From positions 2,790,001-2,854,000 of the forward strand of contig CAWDUX010000002.1 of the NCBI GenBank assembly GCA_963805605.1: 64,000 nucleotides of DNA, written 5' to 3'. The notes beneath the pieces are model-generated. The model did no database searches and had not been told where the DNA came from. It saw nothing but the letters and a program-made list of their open reading frames with translations. This DNA comes from Actinocatenispora sp963805605 (lineage in GTDB: Bacteria; Actinomycetota; Actinomycetes; Mycobacteriales; Micromonosporaceae). Position numbers and translations under genes: made by a program. Positions 55,465 to 63,750 of the stretch are shown in pieces (positions within the stretch are counted from its first letter, which is position 1; each line of letters opens with the position of its first letter).

Positions 55465-56376
55465 GTGGCGGACCGGCGGTTGGAGATCGATCAAGTCTCC
55501 AAGCGGTACGGGGAGGTGGTTGCGCTCTCGGAGATGACCTTCGAGGTGCGGGCCGGGGAGTTGTTCGGTTTCGTCGGCAGTAACGGTGCCGGCAAGACCA
55601 CCACGATGCGCATCGTGCTGGGTGTGTTGTCGGCGGATGCCGGCGAGATCCGCTGGGACGGCTCACCGATCACAGTGGACAATCGCCGGCAAATCGGCTA
55701 TATGCCCGAGGAGCGTGGGCTGTATCCGAAGATGAAGGCCGGTGAGCAGCTCGCGTACCTGGCTCAGCTGCACGGCATGTCGGCCACGGTGGCGCGGCGG
55801 GCGGTCGAGACATGGGCGGAACGGCTCGGGGTGGCCGGCCGGCTCGGCGACGAGGTGCAGAAGCTCAGCCTCGGCAACCAGCAGCGGGTGCAGCTGGCGG
55901 CGGCGCTGGTACACGATCCGAAGATCCTGGTGTTGGATGAGCCGTTCTCCGGGCTGGACCCGGTGGCGGTGGATGTGATGAGCGAGGTGCTGCGGGAGAA
56001 GGCCGCGGCGGGCATCCCCGTGGTGTTCTCCAGCCACCAGCTGGATCTGGTTGAGCGGATCTGCGACCGGGTCGGGATTGTCCGCAATGGACAGATGGTG
56101 GCGCAGGGCGAGGTGGACGAACTGCGGTCCGGTGGCCGCGCGCACCTGGTCGTGGACGCGCCACAGGCGCCCGAGGGATGGGCGGATGGTTTGGCCGGGG
56201 TGACGGCATGGACCCGCGACGGTGGCCGTACCGTGCTGGACCTGGATCCGGACGCCGACGACCAGGCGGTTCTGGCGGCCGCGTTGGCCACCGGCCCGGT
56301 GCACGAGTTCGCCCGACGGTTGCCGTCGCTGACCGAACTGTTCCGCAATGTGGTGAGTGAAGGAGCGACGGAATGA
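55465..56376 (+). CDS. ABC transporter ATP-binding subunit (NatA/DUF4162 type)
   Basis: A 303-residue ATPase. Walker A is GSNGAGKTT, the Q loop lies in MPEERGLYPKM, the signature LSLGNQQRVQLA replaces the usual LSGGQ, Walker B is ILVLDEPFSGLDP, and the switch His is in VVFSSHQLDLV. The LSLGNQQ signature plus a C-terminal DUF4162-like domain is typical of the NatA sodium or bacitracin-type exporters. The GTG at 55465 has AAGGGAAG upstream. Its stop overlaps the permease start (ATGA), so the two are coupled and form one exporter. The substrate (Na+, drug or lipid) is unknown. Confidence 0.93.
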   Translation: MADRRLEIDQVSKRYGEVVALSEMTFEVRAGELFGFVGSNGAGKTTTMRIVLGVLSADAGEIRWDGSPITVDNRRQIGYMPEERGLYPKMKAGEQLAYLAQLHGMSATVARRAVETWAERLGVAGRLGDEVQKLSLGNQQRVQLAAALVHDPKILVLDEPFSGLDPVAVDVMSEVLREKAAAGIPVVFSSHQLDLVERICDRVGIVRNGQMVAQGEVDELRSGGRAHLVVDAPQAPEGWADGLAGVTAWTRDGGRTVLDLDPDADDQAVLAAALATGPVHEFARRLPSLTELFRNVVSEGATE

Positions 56377-57587
56377 GTACCGCGGGGGACCACGACGTAC
56401 GGGTGGGTGCGGCGGCGGCGGTGAAGCTGGTGGCGCGGCGGGAGATGACCACCCGGCTACGGTCCAAGGCATTTCTGATCAGTACGGCGATTCTGCTGGT
56501 GTTCATCGGCGGATATGTGGTGCTGATGAACTTCATCAGTACCAGTTCGTCGCACAGTACGGTCGGGCTGACCCGGCAGACCTCGTCGCTGGCCGCGCCG
56601 CTGCGGGCGGCGGCGAAGACGGTGGGGCAGGAGGTCGCTACCCGTACCGTCAGCGAGGCCGAGGGTCGTCGTCAGGTGAAGGACGGGAAGCTGGACGCGC
56701 TGGTCGTGGGCAGCCCGGACGCGATGCGGGTGGTGGTCAAGAAGAATCTCGGGGAGGGCCTGACCAGTGCTCTGAACAGTTTGGCCCGGCAGGAGGCGCT
56801 GAACCAGCAGATCCGCAACTTCCACCAGGATCCGGTCAAGGTGCAGCGTGCCGTCGCGCATGCGAAGGTGTCGGTGACGGCGCTGGAGCCGACGGGGAAG
56901 TACCAGGTGCAGCGCATCGTGCTGGGCATCATCGGTGCGGTACTGATCTACATGTCCTTCATGATCAACGGGCAGGCGGTCGCGCAGGGCGTCATCGAGG
57001 AGAAGTCCAGCAGGGTGGTGGAACTGCTGCTGGCCACGCTGCGGCCGTGGCAGTTGATGGCCGGCAAGGTGCTGGGTATCGCCGCGGTCGGGTTCCTGCA
57101 GATGCTGATCTTCGCCGGAGCCGGGCTCGGTCTCGGGTTGTCGACGAAGGTGCTGGATGTGCCGGCGTCCCTGGTGACCGGTACGGCGATCTGGGTGCTG
57201 GTGTGGTTCCTGCTGGGCTTCCTGATGTACTCGGTGATGCTGGCCGCCGCGGGTGCGCTGGTGTCTCGGCAGGAGGACGCGAACAGTGTGGTGACACCGA
57301 TCCTGATGCTGATCATCGTGCCGGCGATCATCGGCTGGTCGGTGCTGCCGGCCAACCCGGACAGCGAACTGGCGCATGTACTGTCGCTGATCCCGTTGTT
57401 CTCGCCGATGCTGATGCCGATGAGGATCTCGCTCGGGGTGGCGCCGCCATGGGAGATCGCACTGACGGTGGCGTTGTCGCTACTACTGATCGTGGCGCTG
57501 GTGGCGCTCGCGGGGCGGGTGTACCGGAATGCGGTGCTGCGTACCGGCGCCCGGGTGAAGCTGCGAGACGCGTTGCGCGCCGCCTGA
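56373..57587 (+). CDS. ABC-2 type permease (NatB-like)
   Basis: A 404-residue membrane subunit. One membrane helix near the N-terminus (FLISTAILLVFIGGYVVLMN) is followed by a large extracellular loop of about 140 residues and then five further helices (LGIIGAVLIYMSFMING onward). The EEKSSRVVELLLATLRPWQL segment is the cytoplasmic coupling motif shared by NatB-type permeases. It begins inside the stop codon of the ATPase gene. The pair exports an unknown substrate. The next gene starts 23 bp downstream and may share the transcript. Confidence 0.9.
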   Translation: MSTAGDHDVRVGAAAAVKLVARREMTTRLRSKAFLISTAILLVFIGGYVVLMNFISTSSSHSTVGLTRQTSSLAAPLRAAAKTVGQEVATRTVSEAEGRRQVKDGKLDALVVGSPDAMRVVVKKNLGEGLTSALNSLARQEALNQQIRNFHQDPVKVQRAVAHAKVSVTALEPTGKYQVQRIVLGIIGAVLIYMSFMINGQAVAQGVIEEKSSRVVELLLATLRPWQLMAGKVLGIAAVGFLQMLIFAGAGLGLGLSTKVLDVPASLVTGTAIWVLVWFLLGFLMYSVMLAAAGALVSRQEDANSVVTPILMLIIVPAIIGWSVLPANPDSELAHVLSLIPLFSPMLMPMRISLGVAPPWEIALTVALSLLLIVALVALAGRVYRNAVLRTGARVKLRDALRAA

Positions 57588-57609
57588 GGTGCGGACGTAG
57601 GGTTCTCCC

Positions 57610-58554
57610 ATGCGTTACCGCACACTTGGCAGCTCCGGCCTGCAGGTCTCTGTTGTCGGTCTGGGCTGCAACAACTTCGGTCGCAGGCTGAACCTGGCCG
57701 GCACCAGGGCGGTGGTGGACGCCGCCCTGGATGTCGGCATCACGCTGTTGGACACCGCCGACGGGTACGGCGGTCGGGGCGAGTCGGAGAGGCTGCTCGG
57801 TGCGGCGCTGCGGCACCGGCGGGACCGGGTCGTACTGGCCACCAAGTTCGGCCACAGTGGTGGCGACATGGGCTACGGCCCCGCTGCCGGCGCGCTGGGT
57901 GGTCGCTCGTACATCCGGCGGGCGGTCGAGGAATCACTGCGGCGGCTGAGAACCGACCACATCGACCTCTACCAGTTGCACACGCCGGATCCGGCCACCC
58001 CGATCGAGGAGACGCTGGCCGCGCTGAGCGAGCTGGTCGCCGAGGGCAAGGTCCGCTACCTCGGGCATTCGAACTTCGCGGCCTGGCAGTTGGCCGATGC
58101 GGCACATGTGGCCCGGCAGAGCGGTTACGTCCCGTTCGTCTCCGCGCAGAACCAGTGGTCGCTGCTGGACCGCGAGGTCGAGGGGGAGCTGGTGCCGGCC
58201 GCCCGGCACTACGGGGTCGGTGTGTTGCCGTACTTTCCGCTGGCGAACGGCCTGTTGACCGGCAAGGTACGGCGCGGCCGGTCACTGCCGGCCGGCAGTC
58301 GGATCGCCGAACGTGCGCATCTGGTGACCGATCGGCGGCTGGATCGGGTGGAGGCGCTGGCGGACTGGGCGGACAGGCATCACCGTACGGTGCTGGACCT
58401 CGCGATCGGTGCGCTCGCCGCGATGCCGGGCTGCGGTTCGGTGATCGCCGGTGCGATGAGCCCGGAACAGGTGTACGCCAACGCCTCTGCCGGTGACTGG
58501 CAGCCCACCGTGGACGAACTGGCGGAGATCGGCGCGCTCGTACCGGCGCCCTGA
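57610..58554 (+). CDS. Aldo/keto reductase
   Basis: A 314-residue NADPH-dependent TIM-barrel oxidoreductase. The barrel start RTLGSSGLQVSVVGLGCNNF is typical; the catalytic tetrad is seen as Asp in LLDTADGYGGRGESE with Tyr following, Lys in VVLATKFGHSG, and a His-like position in YLGHSNF. The C-terminal CGSVIAGAMSPEQVYANASA contacts the cofactor. It resembles the voltage-channel beta-subunit or L-glyceraldehyde reductase branch. It lies 23 bp after the ABC permease gene, with a weak ribosome site. The physiological substrate is unknown. Confidence 0.92.
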   Translation: MRYRTLGSSGLQVSVVGLGCNNFGRRLNLAGTRAVVDAALDVGITLLDTADGYGGRGESERLLGAALRHRRDRVVLATKFGHSGGDMGYGPAAGALGGRSYIRRAVEESLRRLRTDHIDLYQLHTPDPATPIEETLAALSELVAEGKVRYLGHSNFAAWQLADAAHVARQSGYVPFVSAQNQWSLLDREVEGELVPAARHYGVGVLPYFPLANGLLTGKVRRGRSLPAGSRIAERAHLVTDRRLDRVEALADWADRHHRTVLDLAIGALAAMPGCGSVIAGAMSPEQVYANASAGDWQPTVDELAEIGALVPAP

Positions 58555-58615
58555 CGGGCGCCCGGGTGGCGCATGATGGACCCGCCATGCCGATGACAGC
58601 AACTGGGAGGGGCCT

Positions 58616-59740
58616 GTGCGCTTCGAGGTATCGCGGGTACTGGACTCGATCGAGCGAAGACTCTGCATCGACCCGACCGTGGCCCGGGCGGTGGTGGACC
58701 TGGCGCCGATCGTCCGGCAGAAGGAACTGGATGGTGGCCGTACTGCCAGTCTGCTGCGGCTGGGTCTGGTGATCGACGCGTTGGGCGCGTCGCTGTCCGA
58801 TCCGGGCGCCAGGGTGTACGTGGTCGCGGACCGGGCACTGGTGTCGGATCTTGAGCTCTCGTCGAACGAGAAGATGGTGCTGCGTCGGTGGTCCGACGAC
58901 GGGCTGACCGACACCCTTGCCGACGTCGACGACCGGGTACTGGAGGTGGCGGCCTGCACGGGCCTACCGGTGATCAGTCGGGACAATTTCGCCCGGTTCG
59001 CCGAGCGGCATCCGTGGATGGCCGGGGCGCCGGAGCGGTTCCTCAGCCCGGTGCCCGGTATGGGCGGTGTGGTGTTGATGTCTCGGCCACCCACGCACGG
59101 CCAGCCGCCGTCCCGGCCGTCGCTGGATCAGCCGACCCGCGCGGTGCTCGCCCGGTACTGGCAGTGCGGTCAGCCGGGCTGTGCCGCTTTCGGTGCCCCC
59201 GGGCCGCGGCAGCCTCCGCCACGGATCCGTTCCGGTCGGGCGCTGTGCCCGCAGCACGACCAGCCGATGCGCGATGCCGGGCCCCGGCAGCAGACCGTAC
59301 CGGTGTCGATCTGGGTCGCCGGTCAGGATCGTGGGCGGTTTACGGTCGCCGCGGATCAGCCGGTGCTGGTGGGGCGTTCGCCGGACGGGCCGAACGGCAT
59401 CCGGCTCGGTGAGCTGCTCGACGACGAGGCTGTCCAGTGGGTCAGTCGTACGCATGTCCGGTTGGATCTGGTGGACGGCGCTCTTGTCGTCACCGACACC
59501 AGCACGAACGGGACGACGGTGCGTGCCCGTAGCGGCCCGGACGCGGTGCCGGGCGTGGTGACGCTCAGCCGCGGTCAGCAGCGGACGTTGAGCGAGTGGG
59601 ATGCGGTGGAACTGCACGAGGGTGTCGTGCTGGCACGTGCGGACCGGCCGCGGGGCACGGATCGGGCGCCGGAGGCGCCGGTGATGGCCGAGGCTCCGAC
59701 GATCGCGATCCGGTTGCCCAACGGCGGTCAGGGCGGCTGA
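58616..59740 (+). CDS. PIN-like domain, zinc-finger-like and FHA domain protein
   Basis: A 374-residue protein from a GTG with GGGAGGGG upstream. Residues 1 to about 150 look like a PIN/NYN-type nuclease fold: acidic residues in VVADRALVSD (Asp72, Asp78), ADVDDRVLEVA (Asp105/106) and PVISRDNFARF (Asp123). Cys184, Cys189, Cys211 and His214 could bind zinc. Residues about 228-335 are an FHA domain with GRS (253-255), SRTH (277-280) and TNGT (297-300), which bind phosphothreonine. The FHA call is firm; the PIN and zinc calls are inferences from residue pattern. It suggests an RNA- or DNA-cleaving enzyme steered by Ser/Thr kinases. Confidence 0.82.
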   Translation: MRFEVSRVLDSIERRLCIDPTVARAVVDLAPIVRQKELDGGRTASLLRLGLVIDALGASLSDPGARVYVVADRALVSDLELSSNEKMVLRRWSDDGLTDTLADVDDRVLEVAACTGLPVISRDNFARFAERHPWMAGAPERFLSPVPGMGGVVLMSRPPTHGQPPSRPSLDQPTRAVLARYWQCGQPGCAAFGAPGPRQPPPRIRSGRALCPQHDQPMRDAGPRQQTVPVSIWVAGQDRGRFTVAADQPVLVGRSPDGPNGIRLGELLDDEAVQWVSRTHVRLDLVDGALVVTDTSTNGTTVRARSGPDAVPGVVTLSRGQQRTLSEWDAVELHEGVVLARADRPRGTDRAPEAPVMAEAPTIAIRLPNGGQGG

Positions 59741-59780
59741 GGCCCGGCGGAAGGGTCCTCAGCCTGCTGCCCGCAACGGG

Positions 59781-60065
59781 TCAGCGGGGCAGCGGTGCGG
59801 CCTGGTCGACGGCGAGTCCGGAGGTGCGGACGGACACCGTGCGCCGTACGACGCGCTGGCCGCGGGGGCCGAGTTCCCAGCCGGTGAGCAGCAGCCATGC
59901 GGCGCGCTCCGCCGGGCGACCCTGCGCAGCGTCTACTGTGGAGGGAAGTGGAGGTTCGGTGATCAGAAGGCGGACGGGTTGGTCACGGAACTGTGGCGAC
60001 GCGTCACCGGTGAGGTGCACGGTCTGCCCGGGTTGAGGTACGACACCGATCATCACGGTCACCAT
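59781..60065 (-). CDS. Small protein of unknown function
   Basis: A 94-residue protein from the ATG at 60065, with AAGGGGG five bases upstream. The composition is beta-like (VTVMIGVVPQPGQTVHLTGD, PVRLLITEPPLP, AAWLLLTGWELGPRGQRVV) with no membrane segment or signal. The end RTVSVRTSGLAVDQ is basic. It is convergent with the FHA protein gene (40 bp) and divides it from the secreted S1 protease. No family recognised. The ribosome site and coding-like composition support it. Confidence 0.65.
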   Translation of the reverse strand: MVTVMIGVVPQPGQTVHLTGDASPQFRDQPVRLLITEPPLPSTVDAAQGRPAERAAWLLLTGWELGPRGQRVVRRTVSVRTSGLAVDQAAPLPR

Positions 60066-60198
60066 GGTGCCCCCTTGCGTCCAGCCCGGCTAGTCCGGCA
60101 ACCGCTTTCATCGTTTCGATGAGATCGACGGTGACTAATTGGTCTGACCGTCCGTACGTACGGTGATCCGACGTCATCGACGGTGCACGGTTCGGCAC

Positions 60199-60234
60199 GA
60201 TGCGGTCCGACACCGGCCGGTGTCGGACCGCATC
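60199..60234 (-). terminator. 36-bp perfect palindrome after the S1 protease gene
   Basis: GATGCGGTCCGACACCGG is followed immediately by its exact complement CCGGTGTCGGACCGCATC, 18 bases beyond the minus-strand stop at 60253. It is the likely terminator of the protease gene. Confidence 0.85.
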
Positions 60235-60252
60235 CGCGGTGACGGCTCGAAG

Positions 60253-61293
60253 CTAGCCGATATGCACGCCGTAGGCATGCAGTGCCTCGATGACCGGCTG
60301 GAAGTACGTTGTCCCACCGGTTCTGCAGTCTCCGTTACCGCCCGAGGTCAGCCCCAGTGCGGTGCGTCCGGAGAACAGCGGCCCCCCGCTGTCGCCGCCC
60401 TCGGCGCAGACATTCGTCTGGATCAGGCCGGTGACGGTGCCCTCCGCATAGTTGACCGTGGCGTTCACCGCGCGGACGGTGCCGGTGTGTACGCCGCTGG
60501 TGCTGCCGCTACGGCGTACGTACTCGCCGACCTGTGGGTTGTCGGCGTTGGTGATGAGTTGCCCGCCTGGGTACAGGTCGACCCTGCTCGGGTGCGACAT
60601 GCGGCTGTTGGTGATCTGGACCAGTGCGTAGTCGTTTCCGGGGAATCTGGCGTTCTGGGTGACGCCGATCTTGTTGGTGGTGGCGGCGTTGCCGTACCAG
60701 GTGTGTGCGAGCTTGCCGCAGTGACCGGCGGTGAGGAAGTAGGCGACGGATCCCTTATGGACGTTGAAGCCGAGCGAGCAGCGGTATCCACCGCCGTAGA
60801 TCGGGTCACCGCCGGACCTGCGGGTGCTCAGGGTGCCGTTGACCATGGTGACCCGTACCGCGTCGCCGTAGCCGTGGATGACGCGGCGTACGGTCGCCAA
60901 TTGCCGGCGGCTGACGCTGCTGTCGGCGGTGACCATCACCCGGTTGGTACGTGGATCGATCGCCCACGCGGTACCCGGGATGGTGGCCCTGCGGCGCAGC
61001 GCTGTGGTGATGCGCCGTAGATCGGTGCTGGAATGTTCGACCAGCCTGGGTGTCAGGCCGGCGGCGCGTACCCGCCGGGCGGTGGCACGGTCGGTGACGG
61101 TGATGATCGTCCGACCGTGCTCCAGATACGTTCCGCCGGTACGGGCACCGAGTGTGTCGAGGACGGACGCGACCGATACCCGGTCGTGGTGTGCCGGAGC
61201 CGCCTGCGCTGCCGGAGCGGCCATCGCGGCACCCGTGGCCAACGCTGCCGCGATGACCACGGCGACACGGGGCGAGGACCTTGTGAGCCTCAT
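60253..61293 (-). CDS. Secreted S1 family serine protease (streptogrisin/alpha-lytic type)
   Basis: A 346-residue secreted protease. Residues 1-32 are a signal peptide; about 35-160 is a pro-region of the alpha-lytic kind (SVLDTLGARTGGTYLEHGRT, VMVTADSSVSRRQL) which is removed on activation. The mature part has the catalytic triad His191 in LTAGHCGK, Asp221 in PGNDYALVQI and Ser302 in GGDSGGPLFSG, and cysteine pairs (RCSLGF with GHCG, NVCAEGG with GDCRTGG) as in streptogrisin. The ATG at 61293 has GGGAGG five bases upstream. Cleavage probably follows large or aromatic residues, but specificity is not clear. Confidence 0.95.
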   Translation of the reverse strand: MRLTRSSPRVAVVIAAALATGAAMAAPAAQAAPAHHDRVSVASVLDTLGARTGGTYLEHGRTIITVTDRATARRVRAAGLTPRLVEHSSTDLRRITTALRRRATIPGTAWAIDPRTNRVMVTADSSVSRRQLATVRRVIHGYGDAVRVTMVNGTLSTRRSGGDPIYGGGYRCSLGFNVHKGSVAYFLTAGHCGKLAHTWYGNAATTNKIGVTQNARFPGNDYALVQITNSRMSHPSRVDLYPGGQLITNADNPQVGEYVRRSGSTSGVHTGTVRAVNATVNYAEGTVTGLIQTNVCAEGGDSGGPLFSGRTALGLTSGGNGDCRTGGTTYFQPVIEALHAYGVHIG

Positions 61294-61674
61294 GAAGCCT
61301 CCCGGATCAGGGGCGCGCCCGGAGTGCCGCGCCCGGAGCTGGCGCTCATCAGAGATTGATCAGAGTCGATGCGCGTCAAGCAAAGTATCCGTTTTACGAT
61401 ATAAATCGGCAAGGTCGATATAAGCGTATTGTTAATCGATAAATGCATTTAGTAGTTTTTGCTCAGCCCGGCTCAGGCTCAGGTTCCAGTCTTCGGGGTG
61501 ACCCTCTGTCGGGCGATGTCGAAGCCCCTGTGCCGTGTTCTCCGATGGTCATCGGGTCTCCCGTCGAGGGTGGAGGGTCCGTGGGGAGGCATTGCCCGAC
61601 GGCGGTCGACCGGACCTCGCCATGTCAGGATGGCCTTCCATTAATTAGGACTGATATCTTGGAATGTGGGAACA
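61294..61674. other. 381-bp divergent region with an AT-rich island
   Basis: No gene. The stretch 61370-61460 is strongly AT-rich for this genome and contains the direct repeat CGATATAA at 61397-61404 and 61416-61423 (19 bases apart, about two helical turns) plus ATCGATAAAT nearby. It lies about 100 bp upstream of the protease start and is a likely regulatory region, possibly for a nucleoid protein or activator. Confidence 0.5.
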
Positions 61675-62955
61675 ATGTCTACTCGGTCGACGCTCCCGGC
61701 CCCGCGGCGTACCCGACGCCGGTGGCTGGTCCTCGCGCTGGGCGTGGTGGCGCAGGCAGCAGACTGCGCCTTCCTGTACGGGATTCCATTCCTCATCCCG
61801 ACAATGCGGGCCACCGAGGGACTCAACCTCGCGCAGGCCGGGACCGTTGCGGCGGGACCCGTACTGGGACTGCTGCTCACCCTCATCGCCTGGGGCGCCG
61901 TCGCGGATCGCTACGGCGAGCGGCTGACCATGACCATCGGACTCGCGCTCACCGGACTGTTCCTCGCCGTCGCCTGCCTCTGGATCCACCCGCTGCCGTA
62001 CTTCGTCGCGCTGCTCGCCGTCGCAGGGGCCGCGGGGGCGTCGGTCAACGCGGCCAGTGGCCGGATGGTGATGGGCTGGTTCGACAAGGACGAACGCGGT
62101 GTGGCGATGGGGATCCGGCAGACCGCACAGCCCATCGGCGTCGGCATCGCGGCAGCGGTACTGCCCTTACTCGCTGGCGGCTACGGATTCCGCACCGCGC
62201 TGCTCGCCCCCGCCGCACTGTGCCTGCTCGCCGCCGTCGTGGTCGGCCTCCTCGCCACCGACCCGCCGCACCCGTCGGACGGCGGACCGCAGGCCGCAAC
62301 CGGGTCCCCGTACCGGACTCCCGCGCTGTGGCGACTGCACGGCGCCAGCGCGCTGCTGGTACTGCCGCAGTTCGCCATCTCCGCGTTCGCCCTGGAATAC
62401 CTGGTACGCCAGCAGCACTGGACGCCCGTCGGTGCCGGCGCCTTCCTGGCCGTGGCACAGGTCTTTGGGGCGCTGGGACGTGTCGCCACCGGGTACTGGT
62501 CGGACCGGGCGGGCAGCCGGCTGCGACCCATGCGTTCCCTCGCTGTGGCCAGCGCCGGGATCATGCTGCTGTTCGCGCTCGGTGACCGGGTCGCCGCACC
62601 ACTGGCGGTGCTCGCCATCGCGATCGGCACCATCGTCACCGTCGCGGATAACGGGCTGGGCTTCACCGCGACCGCCGAACTTGCCGGACCAGCCTGGACC
62701 GGCCGGGCACTGGGCGCCCAGAACACCGCGCAGAACATCGTGTCCGCGGCGACCCCGCCCGTACTGGGCCTGCTGATCGGCGGTACGAGCTATGCTCTCG
62801 CCTTCGCGCTCGCCGCGATCTTCCCGCTGGCGGCCATCTTCCTCACCCCGGTGTCGGCGGAAACCCCGGCGACCGGACCCTCTGCTGCGGGAACCCCGGC
62901 GACCGGACCCTCTGCTGCGGGAACCCCGGCGTCGCCCGGACCGTCACACGGCTGA
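61675..62955 (+). CDS. MFS transporter
   Basis: A 426-residue membrane protein with about 12 helices. Features of the MFS fold include WGAVADRYGERLTM (loop 2-3 motif), MGWFDKDERGVAMGIRQTAQ and YWSDRAGSRLRPMRSL (loop 8-9). It resembles the oxalate/formate-like or NNP/ACS-like branches; the substrate is unknown. The ATG at 61675 has GGGAA upstream; a GTG at 61666 is also in frame. The C-terminal tail carries a 30-bp tandem duplication encoding a Pro/Thr/Ala/Gly-rich decapeptide. Its end overlaps the convergent methyltransferase gene by 12 bp. Confidence 0.88.
   Translation: MSTRSTLPAPRRTRRRWLVLALGVVAQAADCAFLYGIPFLIPTMRATEGLNLAQAGTVAAGPVLGLLLTLIAWGAVADRYGERLTMTIGLALTGLFLAVACLWIHPLPYFVALLAVAGAAGASVNAASGRMVMGWFDKDERGVAMGIRQTAQPIGVGIAAAVLPLLAGGYGFRTALLAPAALCLLAAVVVGLLATDPPHPSDGGPQAATGSPYRTPALWRLHGASALLVLPQFAISAFALEYLVRQQHWTPVGAGAFLAVAQVFGALGRVATGYWSDRAGSRLRPMRSLAVASAGIMLLFALGDRVAAPLAVLAIAIGTIVTVADNGLGFTATAELAGPAWTGRALGAQNTAQNIVSAATPPVLGLLIGGTSYALAFALAAIFPLAAIFLTPVSAETPATGPSAAGTPATGPSAAGTPASPGPSHG
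62862..62921 (+). repeat. 30-bp tandem duplication in the MFS tail
   Basis: Two exact copies of a 30-bp unit (62862-62891 and 62892-62921), starting AACCCCGGCGACCGGACC, followed by a partial third. It keeps frame and encodes TPATGPSAAG. Confidence 0.9.
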
Positions 62956-63591
62956 AGCTGACCCGTCGGGCTTGCGGGCGGTGAGCCGTTCGATGATGCC
63001 GAGCTTGAAGCGTTCGCGCCGCTCGACCTGTAGGCCCATCGCCCGTACCTGATGCAGCGGCCGGCGGCGGAAATGCTCGCCGGCGGTTCGTACGGTCACC
63101 GCCTCCAGCAGCGCCTGCAGCGCCCGTACCGGCCACGCCGAGGACGCCACATGATCGGCCAACAGCAGCAGCCCGCTCGGCCGCAGCACCCGTACCATCT
63201 CGGCCAGCGCCGCCCGCTCGTCGGAGATCCCGCACAGCGCGAACGTACAGACCACGGTGTCGACACTGTCGTCGGCGAAGGACAGCGCCCGCGCGTCGCC
63301 CTGCCGCAGGTCGGCCGCCAGGCCGAGTTCGTCGGCGCGGCGCCGGGCCAACGCCAGCATCGGCTCGCTCCACTCCACCCCGGTCAGCCGTACGCCGTCG
63401 GGATAGTGCGCGAGGTTGAGACCCGTACCGATCGCGACCTCCAGCACCTCGCCGGTGGCCTGCCCGCACACCCAGGACCGGGTGTCGGCGAAGAACCGGC
63501 GCTCCGCGAACGCCATCTGCCGGTCGTAGGAGCCGGCATGCTCGTCCCAGTACCGGCGTAGCCGCTCGTCCCGCGCTGAGTCCTCCGACAC
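62944..63591 (-). CDS. SAM-dependent methyltransferase (class I)
   Basis: A 215-residue methyltransferase. Motif I is VLEVAIGTGLNLAHY, the acidic residue binding the ribose is in LTGVEWSEPMLAL, motif II/III regions are DSVDTVVCTFALCGI and EMVRVLRPSGLLLLADHV. It belongs to the UbiE/phosphatidylethanolamine N-methyltransferase-like group. The GTG at 63591 was chosen because the conserved RYWDEHAGSYD element follows shortly after; the longer frame lacks support. It ends within the last codons of the convergent MFS gene. The substrate is unknown. Confidence 0.9.
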   Translation of the reverse strand: MSEDSARDERLRRYWDEHAGSYDRQMAFAERRFFADTRSWVCGQATGEVLEVAIGTGLNLAHYPDGVRLTGVEWSEPMLALARRRADELGLAADLRQGDARALSFADDSVDTVVCTFALCGISDERAALAEMVRVLRPSGLLLLADHVASSAWPVRALQALLEAVTVRTAGEHFRRRPLHQVRAMGLQVERRERFKLGIIERLTARKPDGSASAV

Positions 63592-63750
63592 CGCGTCACC
63601 ATAACGCGACCGACCGCACACTGACACAGCACTCGTACCACTCGGTCCCAGGTATGAGCCGCGATACGGCTCCCTGGGGTGACGAGCGGGCAGCATCCTG
63701 CGCCCTAACTTCCGGGCATCGGACGACGATGCGCGGAAGAGGTGGGGTCG

